A DNA stretch of 20,899 bases from Verrucomicrobiota bacterium (GCA_013152075.1 JAADHD010000117.1:1-20899); one strand, 5' to 3'. Counted from the first letter of the stretch, positions 6,686 through 15,918 are shown. Notes: generated from the sequence alone by a model not told the origin. Made by a program: numbers and translations.

Positions 6686-8041
6686 TCACTTCCCCCTCGC
6701 CCTGTTGGCCGCATTCTGTCGCATAATACTGATTGCCCCCCAATCAACGGTAAAATCCTCCTTTTCTATCCGTGGATTACTTTCAAAATCAATCGCAAAA
6801 CCAACCGACTTCCAACGATTAAAGACAGCTGTTTCCAAATCATGATACGACCTCCCTCTCAGTAAATGTTTCTCCCGCGCTTCCTTTTCCGGAGCTCCGC
6901 TCAATACCGCTTCAAGGTAATATCTCATTGGCTCTCCATTCTTGCCATCAGCGTGGAAAAAATAATCCACTAACAACAACGCCATATTATACTGTAGCAA
7001 TCCCGCCACATCACCTTGCTGAACCACTTCATTCCATTTCTTCAATCGACGCCCCATGAATTCGTTCATTTCATATAAGTGCAATTTGCGTTCCTTGATT
7101 CCCCGCTCGGCCTGTACTCGCTTATTGATATGATACCTCACCGCAGAATAGCTGGTATGAAACTGGTAATTACCCGGCGAAAAATGCATCGCTGACAAAT
7201 ACTCAGCCATCCCCTCGGGAATCCAAGCTGGCATGTCGAGCAACAACATCGACACCATAGTCTGATGAGTCACCTCGTGTACAATCGCATCGTATTTTTG
7301 ACGCTTTTTAGGTTTATCAAATTCGAAAACAATGCTCTGATTGTCACGCTCGAGAAGTTGACTGGTATCGATGTGCACCTTTCCGGTTCTACCGTCAAAA
7401 AAACCCGCAAGTTTCCCCTTATTCTCTCCTTTAAAGGCAGGTTCCAGAATGATGTCCCGCCGACCTTTTGCCTCACGCCCCCAATCGAGCGGCAAAGGCA
7501 AGGATTTCAATGCTCCGTCCACTGACTCGCAGATGCCCGCCACCGTTTCCAATGTCTCCTGATTTACTTTTGCATCATTACGCAAGTCAAAGTGCTCACT
7601 GCTCCATACCTTCTTTTTTGCATTCCAGGTCAGGTTCACCCGGCCATCTATCCTCCAGCCATTTGGCCAGGGGTCGGTTCGCAAGCTGACCGGATATCCC
7701 AATACCCCATCTATGCCCCATTTAGTCACTCGCCCCTTGATTTTTTCCTGATCATCCTTCGCCAAAGCCGACATTTCCAGAAAGTGAACCCTCTGGGTAG
7801 CCGGAATACGAAATTCAACCCGCTTGTCGTCCGCTGCAACCAGCACGGCCTCCAGCGACGCCCCGTCACTGCCCTTCCAGGTTTCGACTTTATGAGGCAA
7901 CTCATCCTGAAAAATCAAATTGGACGGTACCCCGGCAGCATCTTGCATGACATTTTTAAGCAGCCCCGGCTTGAGTAGGAAAAAAGCAAGCACTCCCCCC
8001 AACATCAGAACGATAATCAGGAGTAAAATTCGGTTCAGCAT
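6686..8041 (-). CDS. Membrane-anchored HEXXH metallopeptidase with SHD1-like domain
   Basis: The protein has 451 residues. Residues 4-23 form one hydrophobic anchor, so the rest should lie in the periplasm. Residues about 52-104 resemble an SHD1 module (ETWKGSDGASLEAVL, KRVEFRIPATQRVHFLEMSAL). A gluzincin-type peptidase domain follows, with zinc ligands in HEVTH (255-259) and the likely third ligand in WIPEGMAEY (E276). This matches the peptidase MA-like arrangement HExxH...W..EG.AEY. The substrate is unknown. The SHD1-like module is shared with the LRR protein at the left edge. The ATG has no Shine-Dalgarno motif; a GGGGGAG lies 22 bp upstream, too far to serve. The family assignment is strong and the biological role open. 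Confidence 0.8.
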   Translation of the reverse strand: MLNRILLLIIVLMLGGVLAFFLLKPGLLKNVMQDAAGVPSNLIFQDELPHKVETWKGSDGASLEAVLVAADDKRVEFRIPATQRVHFLEMSALAKDDQEKIKGRVTKWGIDGVLGYPVSLRTDPWPNGWRIDGRVNLTWNAKKKVWSSEHFDLRNDAKVNQETLETVAGICESVDGALKSLPLPLDWGREAKGRRDIILEPAFKGENKGKLAGFFDGRTGKVHIDTSQLLERDNQSIVFEFDKPKKRQKYDAIVHEVTHQTMVSMLLLDMPAWIPEGMAEYLSAMHFSPGNYQFHTSYSAVRYHINKRVQAERGIKERKLHLYEMNEFMGRRLKKWNEVVQQGDVAGLLQYNMALLLVDYFFHADGKNGEPMRYYLEAVLSGAPEKEAREKHLLRGRSYHDLETAVFNRWKSVGFAIDFESNPRIEKEDFTVDWGAISIMRQNAANRARGK

Positions 8042-8344
8042 TTTTGAGAATAAGATAAAACTCCCCCATTTCTAGCGGGTTTGAGAGCTCTACACAATGA
8101 GAAAAGCCCTCTTTCCTTTCATACTCAGTGACATAGCCCGTCCCCTTCACGCTTCCAATCCGCTCTCTATGGAAATTCAAGCACCTTACTCGAAAAATTA
8201 ATTCTCATAGGTGATATTTTCTTCTTGAAGATTCTCAATAATGAAATTACAACAATGGCTAAGTTTTAACATTACTTAAGTTTTTATTCAGAGACCAGTT
8301 TTCCTCTTTCCGCAGCGGGCTTGGCCAAATTTTCTTCCAACACT
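8042..8344. other. Intergenic region between divergent metallopeptidase gene and smc
   Basis: No gene or RNA is recognisable in these 303 bases. The region must hold the two divergent promoters. It is AT-rich from about 8180 to 8285 and contains a CACCT-N22-AGGTG spaced dyad around 8183-8214 and an ACTTAAGT palindrome at 8274-8281. I cannot assign clear -35/-10 pairs. Confidence 0.4.
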
Positions 8345-11300
8345 ATGATCCTCAAATCTCTCGACATTCACGGCTTCAAATCCTTTGCTGACCGCACCAA
8401 GCTTGAATTTCACGAAGGCGTGACCGGCATCGTCGGCCCCAACGGCTGCGGAAAATCCAACGTCGTGGACGCCATTCGCTGGGTATTGGGGGAAACTTCC
8501 GCCAAAGCACTGCGCGGCGGGGAAATGGCCGATGTGATCTTCAACGGCACCGAAAAACGCGAGCAGGTAGGAATGGCAGAAGTGCTGCTCACTCTCTCTG
8601 GTTGTGGAGAAAAACTGAACACAGAATTTGATGAAGTATCCATTGGGCGACGGGTTTTTCGTGACGGCAAAAGTGAGTACCTGCTCAACAAAAGGCCCTG
8701 TCGCCTGAAAGACATCACCGAGATGCTGATGGATACCGGTATTGGCCGGACCTCTTACTCGATAATGGAACAGGGCAAAATTGACATGTTGCTCAGCTCC
8801 AAGCCTGAAGATCGGCGTGCAGTATTTGAAGAAGCTGCCGGGATCACCAAATTCAAAGCACAGAAAAAAGAAGCGCTGAGAAAACTCGACTACACCGAAG
8901 CCAACCTGGTCCGGCTTACGGACATTATCGCTGAAGTTGAACGTCAAATGCGCTCGCTGCAACGACAGTCCTCCAAAGCGCGTCGATTCAAAACGCTTCA
9001 CACCGATCTCAAAGTGCTCGACTTGCACCTGAGTCACCGGACATGGCGCGAACACCAGGCAGAACGCTCGGAACTAGATATTTCCATCAACTCCCTGCGC
9101 GAAACACAGTCGACTCTGGAAATAGAAATCGAAACTTCCCAGCAAGGTCTGACTTCAATCCGAAATGAGTATCAGGGCATCGAATCACGAATCGGCGATA
9201 CCCAAAGGGCGATGGCCGAGCAACAGAACGCCATTCAGTCAGCTCAAAACCGGATAGAATTCAATGCAGAGCGCGCCAGAGAATTAAAAACCCTGATCGA
9301 GCAAAACACCTCTGACATCGAATCCACTACCAGCAAATTAAGCCAGCAGGAACTCGACCTCAAAGACACTGACAACATGCTGCAGGCAATCGATGAAAAA
9401 ATCGCCAAGCAGTTGTCACAAGTATCGGATTACGAAACCGCGGCAAAAAAATCTCGCGACGAGCGTTACACAATTTCTGAGACGCTGTCAAAAACTCGCG
9501 ATACCAGAAACTCTCTGGAAAGCAAACTTGCTTCGCTGGAAGCCCGTATTGAAAACAACACCAAGCACCTTGCTGCCGATCAACAACGATTCATTCAACT
9601 GGATGAAGAAATCCAACGCCTGGTAAAAGAAGAGCAGACCAAGACCGCTGAAGTCGAAGTTTTGACCGGCGGAGCCGCTGAACATCAGAAGGCCATTCAG
9701 GAAATGGAGGAACACCTGAAAAATGCTGATCACGAATACCAGAAATCCCGCACGGAACTGGAAGAATTGCGTCAGCAACTGGCCAGCCTACACCGCACTC
9801 ATTCGGAGAAAGTTTCCCGTCTCGACGTCCTCCGCCAACTTGTGGCAGAAGGCGAAGGTCTTGCCAAAGGCACTCAGTCCGTCTTAAAGGGATTGGACCA
9901 GCCGGAACTTTTTCAATCTTCCGTCCGTGGTTCTCTGACATCATTTTTCGAAGTCGATTCGAAGTATATTCCAGCGATCGAGGCAGCCATGGGCAATCAC
10001 CTGCAAACGGTCATCGTCACCGACACTTTGATGGCGGAAAATATGATCGAAGCCCTCAAAAAAGGGCAACTCGGACAGGCCTCTCTCGCGGCAGAAGACT
10101 CTGCAAGCCAAACCGAAGACAGCCAGATCCTCGCCATACCAGACGGCGCCACTTCCTGGGCGCTCGACCGGATCAAGTGCAATGAAAAAATCGCCGGGCT
10201 GGTAAACCGACTTCTGGAAAACGTCCTGATCGTGCCAGACCTTGCCACCGCACTGCGATTACGCGAAGAGATGGGCGCGAGCACGGCCTTCACCACTCTT
10301 GCGGGTGAATTTATTTCCAAGGAAGGCATTATAAATGGGGGCGCCGGCACAGAAGAAGGCAGCTCTCTGCTTCAGCGGGAATCGGATATTCGCGAACTGA
10401 GCACACTCACTCAACAACTTGAGCAGGAATTGGCTGCCGCAGAAAAACAGGCTTCCGATCTTACTCACAATGTCGCCGATCTTGAAACTACCGTGCAAAG
10501 CGCGCGCGCAAAACTGCAGCAAAAGCAGGTTCAATATTCTACTTTTGAAGGTCAACTTACCATGATGCAACGTGAGTTGCAGCAGGTGGAAAACAAAGCT
10601 GAAACCTTGCGCTGGGAGCAAACCGAAGTTGCACAGCGTCAGGACGAAACCGACGAAGAGTTGCAGACGGCAAACAAGGACAAAACAGAAACTGCAAACA
10701 AGCTTTCTGAATTCGGCAACGATCTGGATGAGTTAAAAAGCCAACTGCAATTGGCAGAAATTAAAGAAACGGAAGCGACCGAATCCCTTGGTGAAGTTCG
10801 CACCGCGCTCGCTGTTGAAAAACGAGCCCGTGAAGCTGTGGAAAACCAGCGCTCTCCCATGACCAGTCGCTTGGTCGAGCTACAGGAATTACTCGATCGT
10901 CGAAAAAATGAAATCGGTGGTTACGAGGGCAAAATCAACAGCGCCACTGGCAACACAGATGAACTTCATCAGCAAATAAAGGATTCGACCGAAGCTGCCG
11001 CCAAACTTACCACAACTTTGGATTCAATCCGCGAAGAGCGTTCCGAAAAAAGCACTGCAATCGATAAAACCGAAGCAGATCTGGCACAGAAGCGCAAGCA
11101 GACCAACCAGATGAGCGAGCAACGCACCAACGAAGAGATTGCTTCAACCCAAATTGATTTACGTATTGAAAATCTCGCCAACACGACTCGTGAACGCTAT
11201 CAGATTGACATCGATCGCTTTGAGCCCGACAGCCACGCCTTGCTGAACGCCATTGAAGATCAGCGCAAGTCTATGGATCGTAGCGCTAAACGAAAAGCCT

Positions 11301-12112
11301 CCGATGAAACTGTCGATAGTGAAAGCATCGATGAGCCCGCCACAGCAATCGAAGAAGAGCCGGTCGACGAAGAAGAGATCGCCACCGAAGCAGTCGACAT
11401 TCCTGACGAGTCCGAACCAGACTGGAGCTTTGTAGAGGAAGTCGTCGGCTTCCTCCGCGGCAAACTGGAGTCTATTGGCCCGGTGAACATGGACGCGATT
11501 GATGAATTTGATGAGCTCCAGGAGCGCTTCACCTTTCTTCAAACTCAAAATGAAGACCTCAACAACGCCAAGGAGGAACTCATGAATGTGATCACGAAAA
11601 TCAATCGTGATACCAAAAAAATGTTTGCCGAAACCTTTGAGCAAATTCGGAAAAATTTCAGCGAAATGTTCATCGAACTTTTTGGCAAAACCGCCAAAGC
11701 TGACCTTATCCTCGCAGATGAAAGTGATCCCCTGGAAAGCGGCATCGACATCATCGCCAAACCGCCTGGGAAAAAACTGCAGACCATCTCACTCTTGTCC
11801 GGGGGAGAGCGCTCGATGACGGCTGTCGCACTGCTGTTTGCGATCTACATGGTCAAACCTTCACCCTTTTGCGTGCTGGACGAACTAGACGCCCCGTTGG
11901 ACGAAGCCAACATCGGTCGTTTCCTCAAAGTACTCGACCGCTTTATTGATAACAGCCAGTTCATCATCGTCACTCACAACAAACGCACCATGAGCCGAGC
12001 TGATTTGATCTATGGGGTCTCGATGGAGGAATACGGCGTATCAAAAACACTGGGAATGCAGTTCACCAGTAATAAAACTGAAAGCAGCGAATTGGAAAAA
12101 GTTGAAAGCTGA
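8345..12112 (+). CDS. smc: SMC, chromosome segregation/condensation ATPase
   Basis: SMC dimers with ScpA/ScpB organise and segregate the chromosome. The protein has 1255 residues from the ATG at 8345, which gives the usual MILKSLDIHGFKSFAD opening. An upstream TTG (8321) would add 8 residues. Visible parts are Walker A GPNGCGKS (31-38), a first long coiled coil, a hinge about residues 515-665 ending near GEFISKEGIINGG, a second coiled coil, the ABC signature LLSGGERS and Walker B with D-loop FCVLDELDAPLDEAN. About residues 977-1030 are unusual: a Lys/Arg start, then a strongly acidic stretch (DEPATAIEEEPVDEEEIATE) inserted before the conserved SIGPVNMDAIDEF. This insertion is not part of the usual SMC neck. 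It lies 124 bp upstream of the dehydrogenase operon, with no terminator seen between. Confidence 0.97.
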   Translation: MILKSLDIHGFKSFADRTKLEFHEGVTGIVGPNGCGKSNVVDAIRWVLGETSAKALRGGEMADVIFNGTEKREQVGMAEVLLTLSGCGEKLNTEFDEVSIGRRVFRDGKSEYLLNKRPCRLKDITEMLMDTGIGRTSYSIMEQGKIDMLLSSKPEDRRAVFEEAAGITKFKAQKKEALRKLDYTEANLVRLTDIIAEVERQMRSLQRQSSKARRFKTLHTDLKVLDLHLSHRTWREHQAERSELDISINSLRETQSTLEIEIETSQQGLTSIRNEYQGIESRIGDTQRAMAEQQNAIQSAQNRIEFNAERARELKTLIEQNTSDIESTTSKLSQQELDLKDTDNMLQAIDEKIAKQLSQVSDYETAAKKSRDERYTISETLSKTRDTRNSLESKLASLEARIENNTKHLAADQQRFIQLDEEIQRLVKEEQTKTAEVEVLTGGAAEHQKAIQEMEEHLKNADHEYQKSRTELEELRQQLASLHRTHSEKVSRLDVLRQLVAEGEGLAKGTQSVLKGLDQPELFQSSVRGSLTSFFEVDSKYIPAIEAAMGNHLQTVIVTDTLMAENMIEALKKGQLGQASLAAEDSASQTEDSQILAIPDGATSWALDRIKCNEKIAGLVNRLLENVLIVPDLATALRLREEMGASTAFTTLAGEFISKEGIINGGAGTEEGSSLLQRESDIRELSTLTQQLEQELAAAEKQASDLTHNVADLETTVQSARAKLQQKQVQYSTFEGQLTMMQRELQQVENKAETLRWEQTEVAQRQDETDEELQTANKDKTETANKLSEFGNDLDELKSQLQLAEIKETEATESLGEVRTALAVEKRAREAVENQRSPMTSRLVELQELLDRRKNEIGGYEGKINSATGNTDELHQQIKDSTEAAAKLTTTLDSIREERSEKSTAIDKTEADLAQKRKQTNQMSEQRTNEEIASTQIDLRIENLANTTRERYQIDIDRFEPDSHALLNAIEDQRKSMDRSAKRKASDETVDSESIDEPATAIEEEPVDEEEIATEAVDIPDESEPDWSFVEEVVGFLRGKLESIGPVNMDAIDEFDELQERFTFLQTQNEDLNNAKEELMNVITKINRDTKKMFAETFEQIRKNFSEMFIELFGKTAKADLILADESDPLESGIDIIAKPPGKKLQTISLLSGGERSMTAVALLFAIYMVKPSPFCVLDELDAPLDEANIGRFLKVLDRFIDNSQFIIVTHNKRTMSRADLIYGVSMEEYGVSKTLGMQFTSNKTESSELEKVES

Positions 12113-12236
12113 TCCATTTCAATCAATCTTGAATTTCTGATCATCTGACCAGGGCACAGAAAGATGCGATTCCTGAAAAAATACCATTGCCTCTACAGCC
12201 TGCCCGTGTCTATGTTCGTTCGTCAAAACATCCAGC

Positions 12237-13274
12237 ATGGCAGAGGCCGAAATTAAAGTCGCCAAAAAAGAAAGTTCCGATCCCGCGAGTCAATATCGCG
12301 CTGCTTTTCGGTACATGTTACTCGCTCGAACTTTCGAAGAACGAACGGCCAGCCTATACCGGGCAGGCAAAATCGTCGGCGGAGTGTTCATGGGTAAAGG
12401 CCAGGAAGCTTTCAGCGTTGGCCTGGCACTCGCACTGGATAAAGAGCGGGAAGATATTTACGGACCCCTGATCCGGGATCAAGCAGGCCGTTTGGCTTTC
12501 GGCGAACAACTGATCGATGCCGCCCGCACCTATCTGGGATCGGTCAAAGGCCCTATGAGAGCTCGTGATGGCAATGTTCACCGAGGGAACATACACGACG
12601 GGATGATTCCCATGATCAGCCATCTGGGGAGCCACATATCTGTCGTCAGTGGCCGACTGATTGGAAAACGTTTTAACAACAAAAGTAATTTTGTCGGCGG
12701 GGTTTGCATCGGAGACGGCGGCACGTCAACCGGAGCTTTCCATGAAGCCTTGAACCAAGCAGCCGTCGAAAAACTACCTCTCGTCGTCGCGGTGGCTGAC
12801 AATCAATTTGCCTACTCCACATCAACTGAACGCCAATTCGCCTGTAAAGATCTAGTGGATCGAGCGATTGGCTATGGCTTTGAAGGCTATTCCATTGATG
12901 GCACAAACCTCGATGTATGTTTGGAGACTTTTGACAAAGCCGTCAATCGAGCGCGTGAAGGACACGGCCCACAACTGGTTATCGGTCATCTATTACGCTT
13001 GTGTGGACATGGCGAACACGACGATGCCTCTTACATTTCTGATGAAAGAAAAAAACAAGCTTTCGGAGGCGACTGCCTGCAAATTGCTCAACAACATTTG
13101 CTCGATTCTGGGATTTCAAACAAAATTGAAATCTCTCAATGGACCAGTGACATTGTAAAACAAGTCGAGGACGCCACATCAGCCGCTCAACGGGAACCGG
13201 GACCGGATCCTTTTCAAGAAACCTGGCAGGCTCTCTCCACCAGCCACCTTTCGGAAGGGAACGCAACAACATGA
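12237..13274 (+). CDS. 2-oxo acid dehydrogenase E1 component, alpha subunit (ThDP)
   Basis: This subunit pairs with E1 beta to decarboxylate a 2-oxo acid and load the acyl group on the E2 lipoyl arm. The protein has 345 residues. The thiamine diphosphate motif is GDGGTSTGAFHEALN, ending in ADNQFAYST. The substrate-channel histidine region is HRGNIHDGM and ISHLGSHISV. The phosphorylation-loop region reads CGHGEHDDASY, not the GHSxSDP form typical of pyruvate dehydrogenase, so the substrate may be pyruvate, a branched-chain acid or another 2-oxo acid. Its TGA overlaps the ATG of the beta gene by 4 bp (ATGA), indicating coupled translation. No Shine-Dalgarno motif precedes it. Confidence 0.9.
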   Translation: MAEAEIKVAKKESSDPASQYRAAFRYMLLARTFEERTASLYRAGKIVGGVFMGKGQEAFSVGLALALDKEREDIYGPLIRDQAGRLAFGEQLIDAARTYLGSVKGPMRARDGNVHRGNIHDGMIPMISHLGSHISVVSGRLIGKRFNNKSNFVGGVCIGDGGTSTGAFHEALNQAAVEKLPLVVAVADNQFAYSTSTERQFACKDLVDRAIGYGFEGYSIDGTNLDVCLETFDKAVNRAREGHGPQLVIGHLLRLCGHGEHDDASYISDERKKQAFGGDCLQIAQQHLLDSGISNKIEISQWTSDIVKQVEDATSAAQREPGPDPFQETWQALSTSHLSEGNATT

Positions 13275-14236
13275 GCATCACATACCTCGAAGCCATTCAG
13301 GCAGCCCAGGACAAAGCTCTTGAGGATAACGAGTCCGTCTACATTTACGGACAGGATGTGGGATCTTTCGGGGGGGCTTTCAAGGCGACCAAAAACCTCG
13401 CAAAAAAATACCCAGGGCGGGTCATTGATGCTCCTATCAGCGAAGACGCCATGGTTGGCAGCGCCATCGGCGCAAGCGCCGAGGGAATGCGGCCTGTTTT
13501 GGAAATGCAGTTTGCCGATTTCTCGACGGTTGCCATCAATCAGATCGGCAATCAAGCAGCAACTCAATTCTGGCGCACTGGAGTCCCCTGCCCGATCACC
13601 GTTCGTCTTCCCTCCGGTGGAACGGAAGGCGGCGGCCCCTTCCATTCACAAAGCATGGAAGCTATCTACGCTCAATACCCAGGATTGATCATCCTCACTC
13701 CCGGCACCGTCGAAGATGCCTATTCCATGCTACTCGAAGCCATCGAGATTGATGATCCGGTCATCTTTTGTGAGCACAAATATCTCTACTACCACCTGAA
13801 AGCGGATCGGCTGCCGCACAAAAATCTACCCGTTGGCAAAGCGCGCATTGCTCGAGCAGGGAAACACGCCACGGTCGTCACCTACAGCGCCATGCTCCAT
13901 GAAGCCCTGCTTGCCGCAGACGGATTGAAAGAGGAAGGATGGGATATCGAAATTGTCGATCTGCGATCCATCAAACCAATCGATACCGACACCATCCTCG
14001 CTTCGGTCGCACGAACAGGGCGTTTGCTCTGTGTCAGCGAAGCTTTCCCCTGGGGCGGAGTGAATGCAGAAGTCATCTCGCGAGTAACTTCCGAAGGTTT
14101 TCATCTTCTCGACGCCCCCCCACAACGCCTGAACGCAAAGGACACTCCCATTCCCTTTCACCCTGATCTGTGGAAAACCCATCGACCTACGTCACAGGCA
14201 ATCGCCTCCTCTCTTCGCAATCTGTTAAGATATTAA
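13271..14236 (+). CDS. 2-oxo acid dehydrogenase E1 component, beta subunit
   Basis: The protein has 321 residues and is the transketolase-like partner of the alpha subunit. It contains the usual opening TYLEAIQAAQDKALE, the GQDVGSFGGAFKATKNL segment, APISEDAMVGSAIGASAEGMRPV (whose Glu activates ThDP in this family), the LPSGGTEGGGPFHSQS loop and a C-terminal transketolase domain with LCVSEAFPWGGVNAEV. The start overlaps the alpha gene by 4 bp, and E2 begins 26 bp after the stop, so all three form one operon. The length is normal for the family. Substrate identity is not fixed by this subunit. Confidence 0.93.
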   Translation: MSITYLEAIQAAQDKALEDNESVYIYGQDVGSFGGAFKATKNLAKKYPGRVIDAPISEDAMVGSAIGASAEGMRPVLEMQFADFSTVAINQIGNQAATQFWRTGVPCPITVRLPSGGTEGGGPFHSQSMEAIYAQYPGLIILTPGTVEDAYSMLLEAIEIDDPVIFCEHKYLYYHLKADRLPHKNLPVGKARIARAGKHATVVTYSAMLHEALLAADGLKEEGWDIEIVDLRSIKPIDTDTILASVARTGRLLCVSEAFPWGGVNAEVISRVTSEGFHLLDAPPQRLNAKDTPIPFHPDLWKTHRPTSQAIASSLRNLLRY

Positions 14237-14262
14237 CTCCTATCACTTAATTTTTTATCGAC

Positions 14263-15486
14263 ATGCCTCTTATTCCCATCCACATGCCCCAACTTGGTGA
14301 ATCTATCGCCGAGGCAGTTATCGTCGAAGTCGATATCAAAGTCGGCCAGGATGTGGCCGCCGATCAGGAAGTTTTCCAAGTTGAAACCAACAAAGCTGTC
14401 ATGGGGGTCACAACCCCCGTCGAAGGACAAGTCAGTAAAATCGAAGCGTTGATAGATGGAAGTTACCCAGTTGGTGCCACCTTGGCTTGGTTGGAGATTT
14501 CCGCTGAAGCAGCGAAGCAGCTCGGCGTCGGTGATTCCACTCCGGGACAGAATCCCGCCCCTGACACCGCAGAGACCGCCGAATCAATCCCCGCCCCCTT
14601 GGCAATAGATCCCGACCGCCCTCTCACGGTACAACCTACGATTGAAGGGCTACCGGTTCCAGCTACCGCGACGGGCGCGACCTACCTCTCGCCTCGCATG
14701 AAAGCAAGAATGGAGGAACTCGGGCTGCATGCCGCTGATCTCTCCGGCATCGCCGGAAGTGGCGCGGCAGGTCGTGTGACCATCGATGATTTCGAAAAAT
14801 TCATTTCCGAAATTGACGAGAAACATCGCACTGCAGCCTCTCCCATGCGTATTGCGGTCGCTGATTCCATGCGCCGATCATGGACTCGCCCACTGGCAAC
14901 CGTAGGCTCACCGGTTCGACTGGACACCTTACTGCAACATCGCAAAACCCAGCCAAGCAAACCTGGACCCACTCTTTACATTATTCGTGCGCTCGCCATT
15001 GCCCTCGCTGAAAATACCGCTGTTGCCGGTCGTCTGGTGGGCAAGGAAATCGTTCACCCCGATGCTATCGACATCGGTTTCGCCGTAGAAGTAGATGACG
15101 GCGTCCTGGTTCCCGTCCTCCGTGACGTCGACAAGAAACCTCTTGCCGATATCGTTGGTGAATACAGCTCTCTAGTTGAACAAGCCCGACTGCGACGTCT
15201 TCCGGCAGATGCCACCCAACGCGGTCCCGGAATTGCCACCGTGACGAACTATGGCGTATTTGGCATCGTCTGGGCGACCCCCATTCCACTACCCGAGCAG
15301 AATCTTGTGCTGGGGCTCGGCCAAGGAACCAAATGGCCGGTATGGGACGAAGAACAGGACAAATTCTTACCCGCCACTGAGGCCGTCATGACTCTCAGTT
15401 TTGATCACCGGATCCTGGATGGCGGCGCCGCCGGACGACTACTAGGACGAATTGCAGAGCTCCTTCAAAAACCCAACGAGCTCTGA
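14263..15486 (+). CDS. Dihydrolipoamide acyltransferase, E2 component
   Basis: E2 moves the acyl group from the E1 ThDP to CoA. The 407-residue protein has one N-terminal lipoyl domain (about 1-77) with the lipoyl Lys K44 in VETNKAV (Asn replaces the usual Asp of ETDKA). An Ala/Pro-rich linker follows, then a peripheral subunit-binding domain (about 142-181, LSPRMKARMEELG through AGRVTIDDFEKFI). A catalytic domain follows and ends with SFDHRILDGG, where H382 and D386 are the catalytic pair. The binding domain should recruit an E3, but no lipoamide dehydrogenase gene is nearby, so E3 is presumably shared and encoded elsewhere. The start has no Shine-Dalgarno motif. It is the last gene of the operon. 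Confidence 0.93.
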   Translation: MPLIPIHMPQLGESIAEAVIVEVDIKVGQDVAADQEVFQVETNKAVMGVTTPVEGQVSKIEALIDGSYPVGATLAWLEISAEAAKQLGVGDSTPGQNPAPDTAETAESIPAPLAIDPDRPLTVQPTIEGLPVPATATGATYLSPRMKARMEELGLHAADLSGIAGSGAAGRVTIDDFEKFISEIDEKHRTAASPMRIAVADSMRRSWTRPLATVGSPVRLDTLLQHRKTQPSKPGPTLYIIRALAIALAENTAVAGRLVGKEIVHPDAIDIGFAVEVDDGVLVPVLRDVDKKPLADIVGEYSSLVEQARLRRLPADATQRGPGIATVTNYGVFGIVWATPIPLPEQNLVLGLGQGTKWPVWDEEQDKFLPATEAVMTLSFDHRILDGGAAGRLLGRIAELLQKPNEL

Positions 15487-15519
15487 TCAATATCTAGTTG
15501 ACCTGCATTGTAGCAGTAA

Positions 15520-15804
15520 TCAATCAAGCAAGTTGTCAATGCGCGCCGCGAGCTCAAAGTCTAGAGCAGTCACTCCCTCTTGATCATCAGAGACCAGCTT
15601 TAGGGTTACGGTACTACCCGACACACAGATTTCCGGATAGTGTTGCGCTTCCTCGGCTACTTCAGCTACTCCATTCACAAAATCAATCGCATCCATGAAT
15701 TCATCGTATTCAACTGCGCGAGTGATGCTACTGCCGTCAGTCTCCCATTCGGGGACCTTTTTCATCCACGTTTCGATTTCGTCTTCTTCAATCAATTCTT
15801 CCAT
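15520..15804 (-). CDS. Pterin-4a-carbinolamine dehydratase-like protein with substituted active site
   Basis: The protein has 94 residues from the ATG at 15802-15804, chosen because GAGG lies 8 nt upstream, the one clear Shine-Dalgarno in the window. A GTG 40 codons upstream (15924) is in frame but would add an unrelated tail. The fold pattern is clear: EEDEIETWMKKVPEWE, then FMDAIDFVNGVAEVAEEAQHYP, then TVTLKLVSDD, GVTALDFELAARID. Family members recycle oxidised pterin cofactor or act as DCoH-type factors. Compared with the family motif as I recall it, the second His of HHP is Y56, the aromatic residue is G63 and the later His/Trp is D73. Classical dehydratase activity is therefore doubtful. 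It is convergent with E2 (33 bp gap) and divergent from cysK. Confidence 0.75.
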   Translation of the reverse strand: MEELIEEDEIETWMKKVPEWETDGSSITRAVEYDEFMDAIDFVNGVAEVAEEAQHYPEICVSGSTVTLKLVSDDQEGVTALDFELAARIDNLLD

Positions 15805-15918
15805 CTTTTTTTCCTCAAGTTTGTCACTTTCAGTTGAAAAACTTTCTTCCTTTACGCACACGTCGCCCCAAGCGCAAGCCTCAACTTGCTTAAGATGAAA
15901 ATTTTCTGAAAATTCGCT

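Noticed and set aside
8183..8214. Spaced dyad CACCT-N22-AGGTG between metallopeptidase gene and smc
   Set aside because: Only 5 bp per arm; too short to separate from chance.
8288..9055. Long minus-strand ORF (255 codons) opposite the start of smc
   Set aside because: It is fully antisense to conserved SMC head and coil sequence and shows no domain; it reflects the codon bias of smc.
11159..11644. Minus-strand ORF of 161 codons opposite the acidic SMC insert
   Set aside because: Antisense to smc, no recognisable motif, and smc reads through intact.
13214..13645. Minus-strand ORF of 143 codons opposite the E1 alpha/beta junction
   Set aside because: Overlaps two conserved dehydrogenase genes; no independent support.
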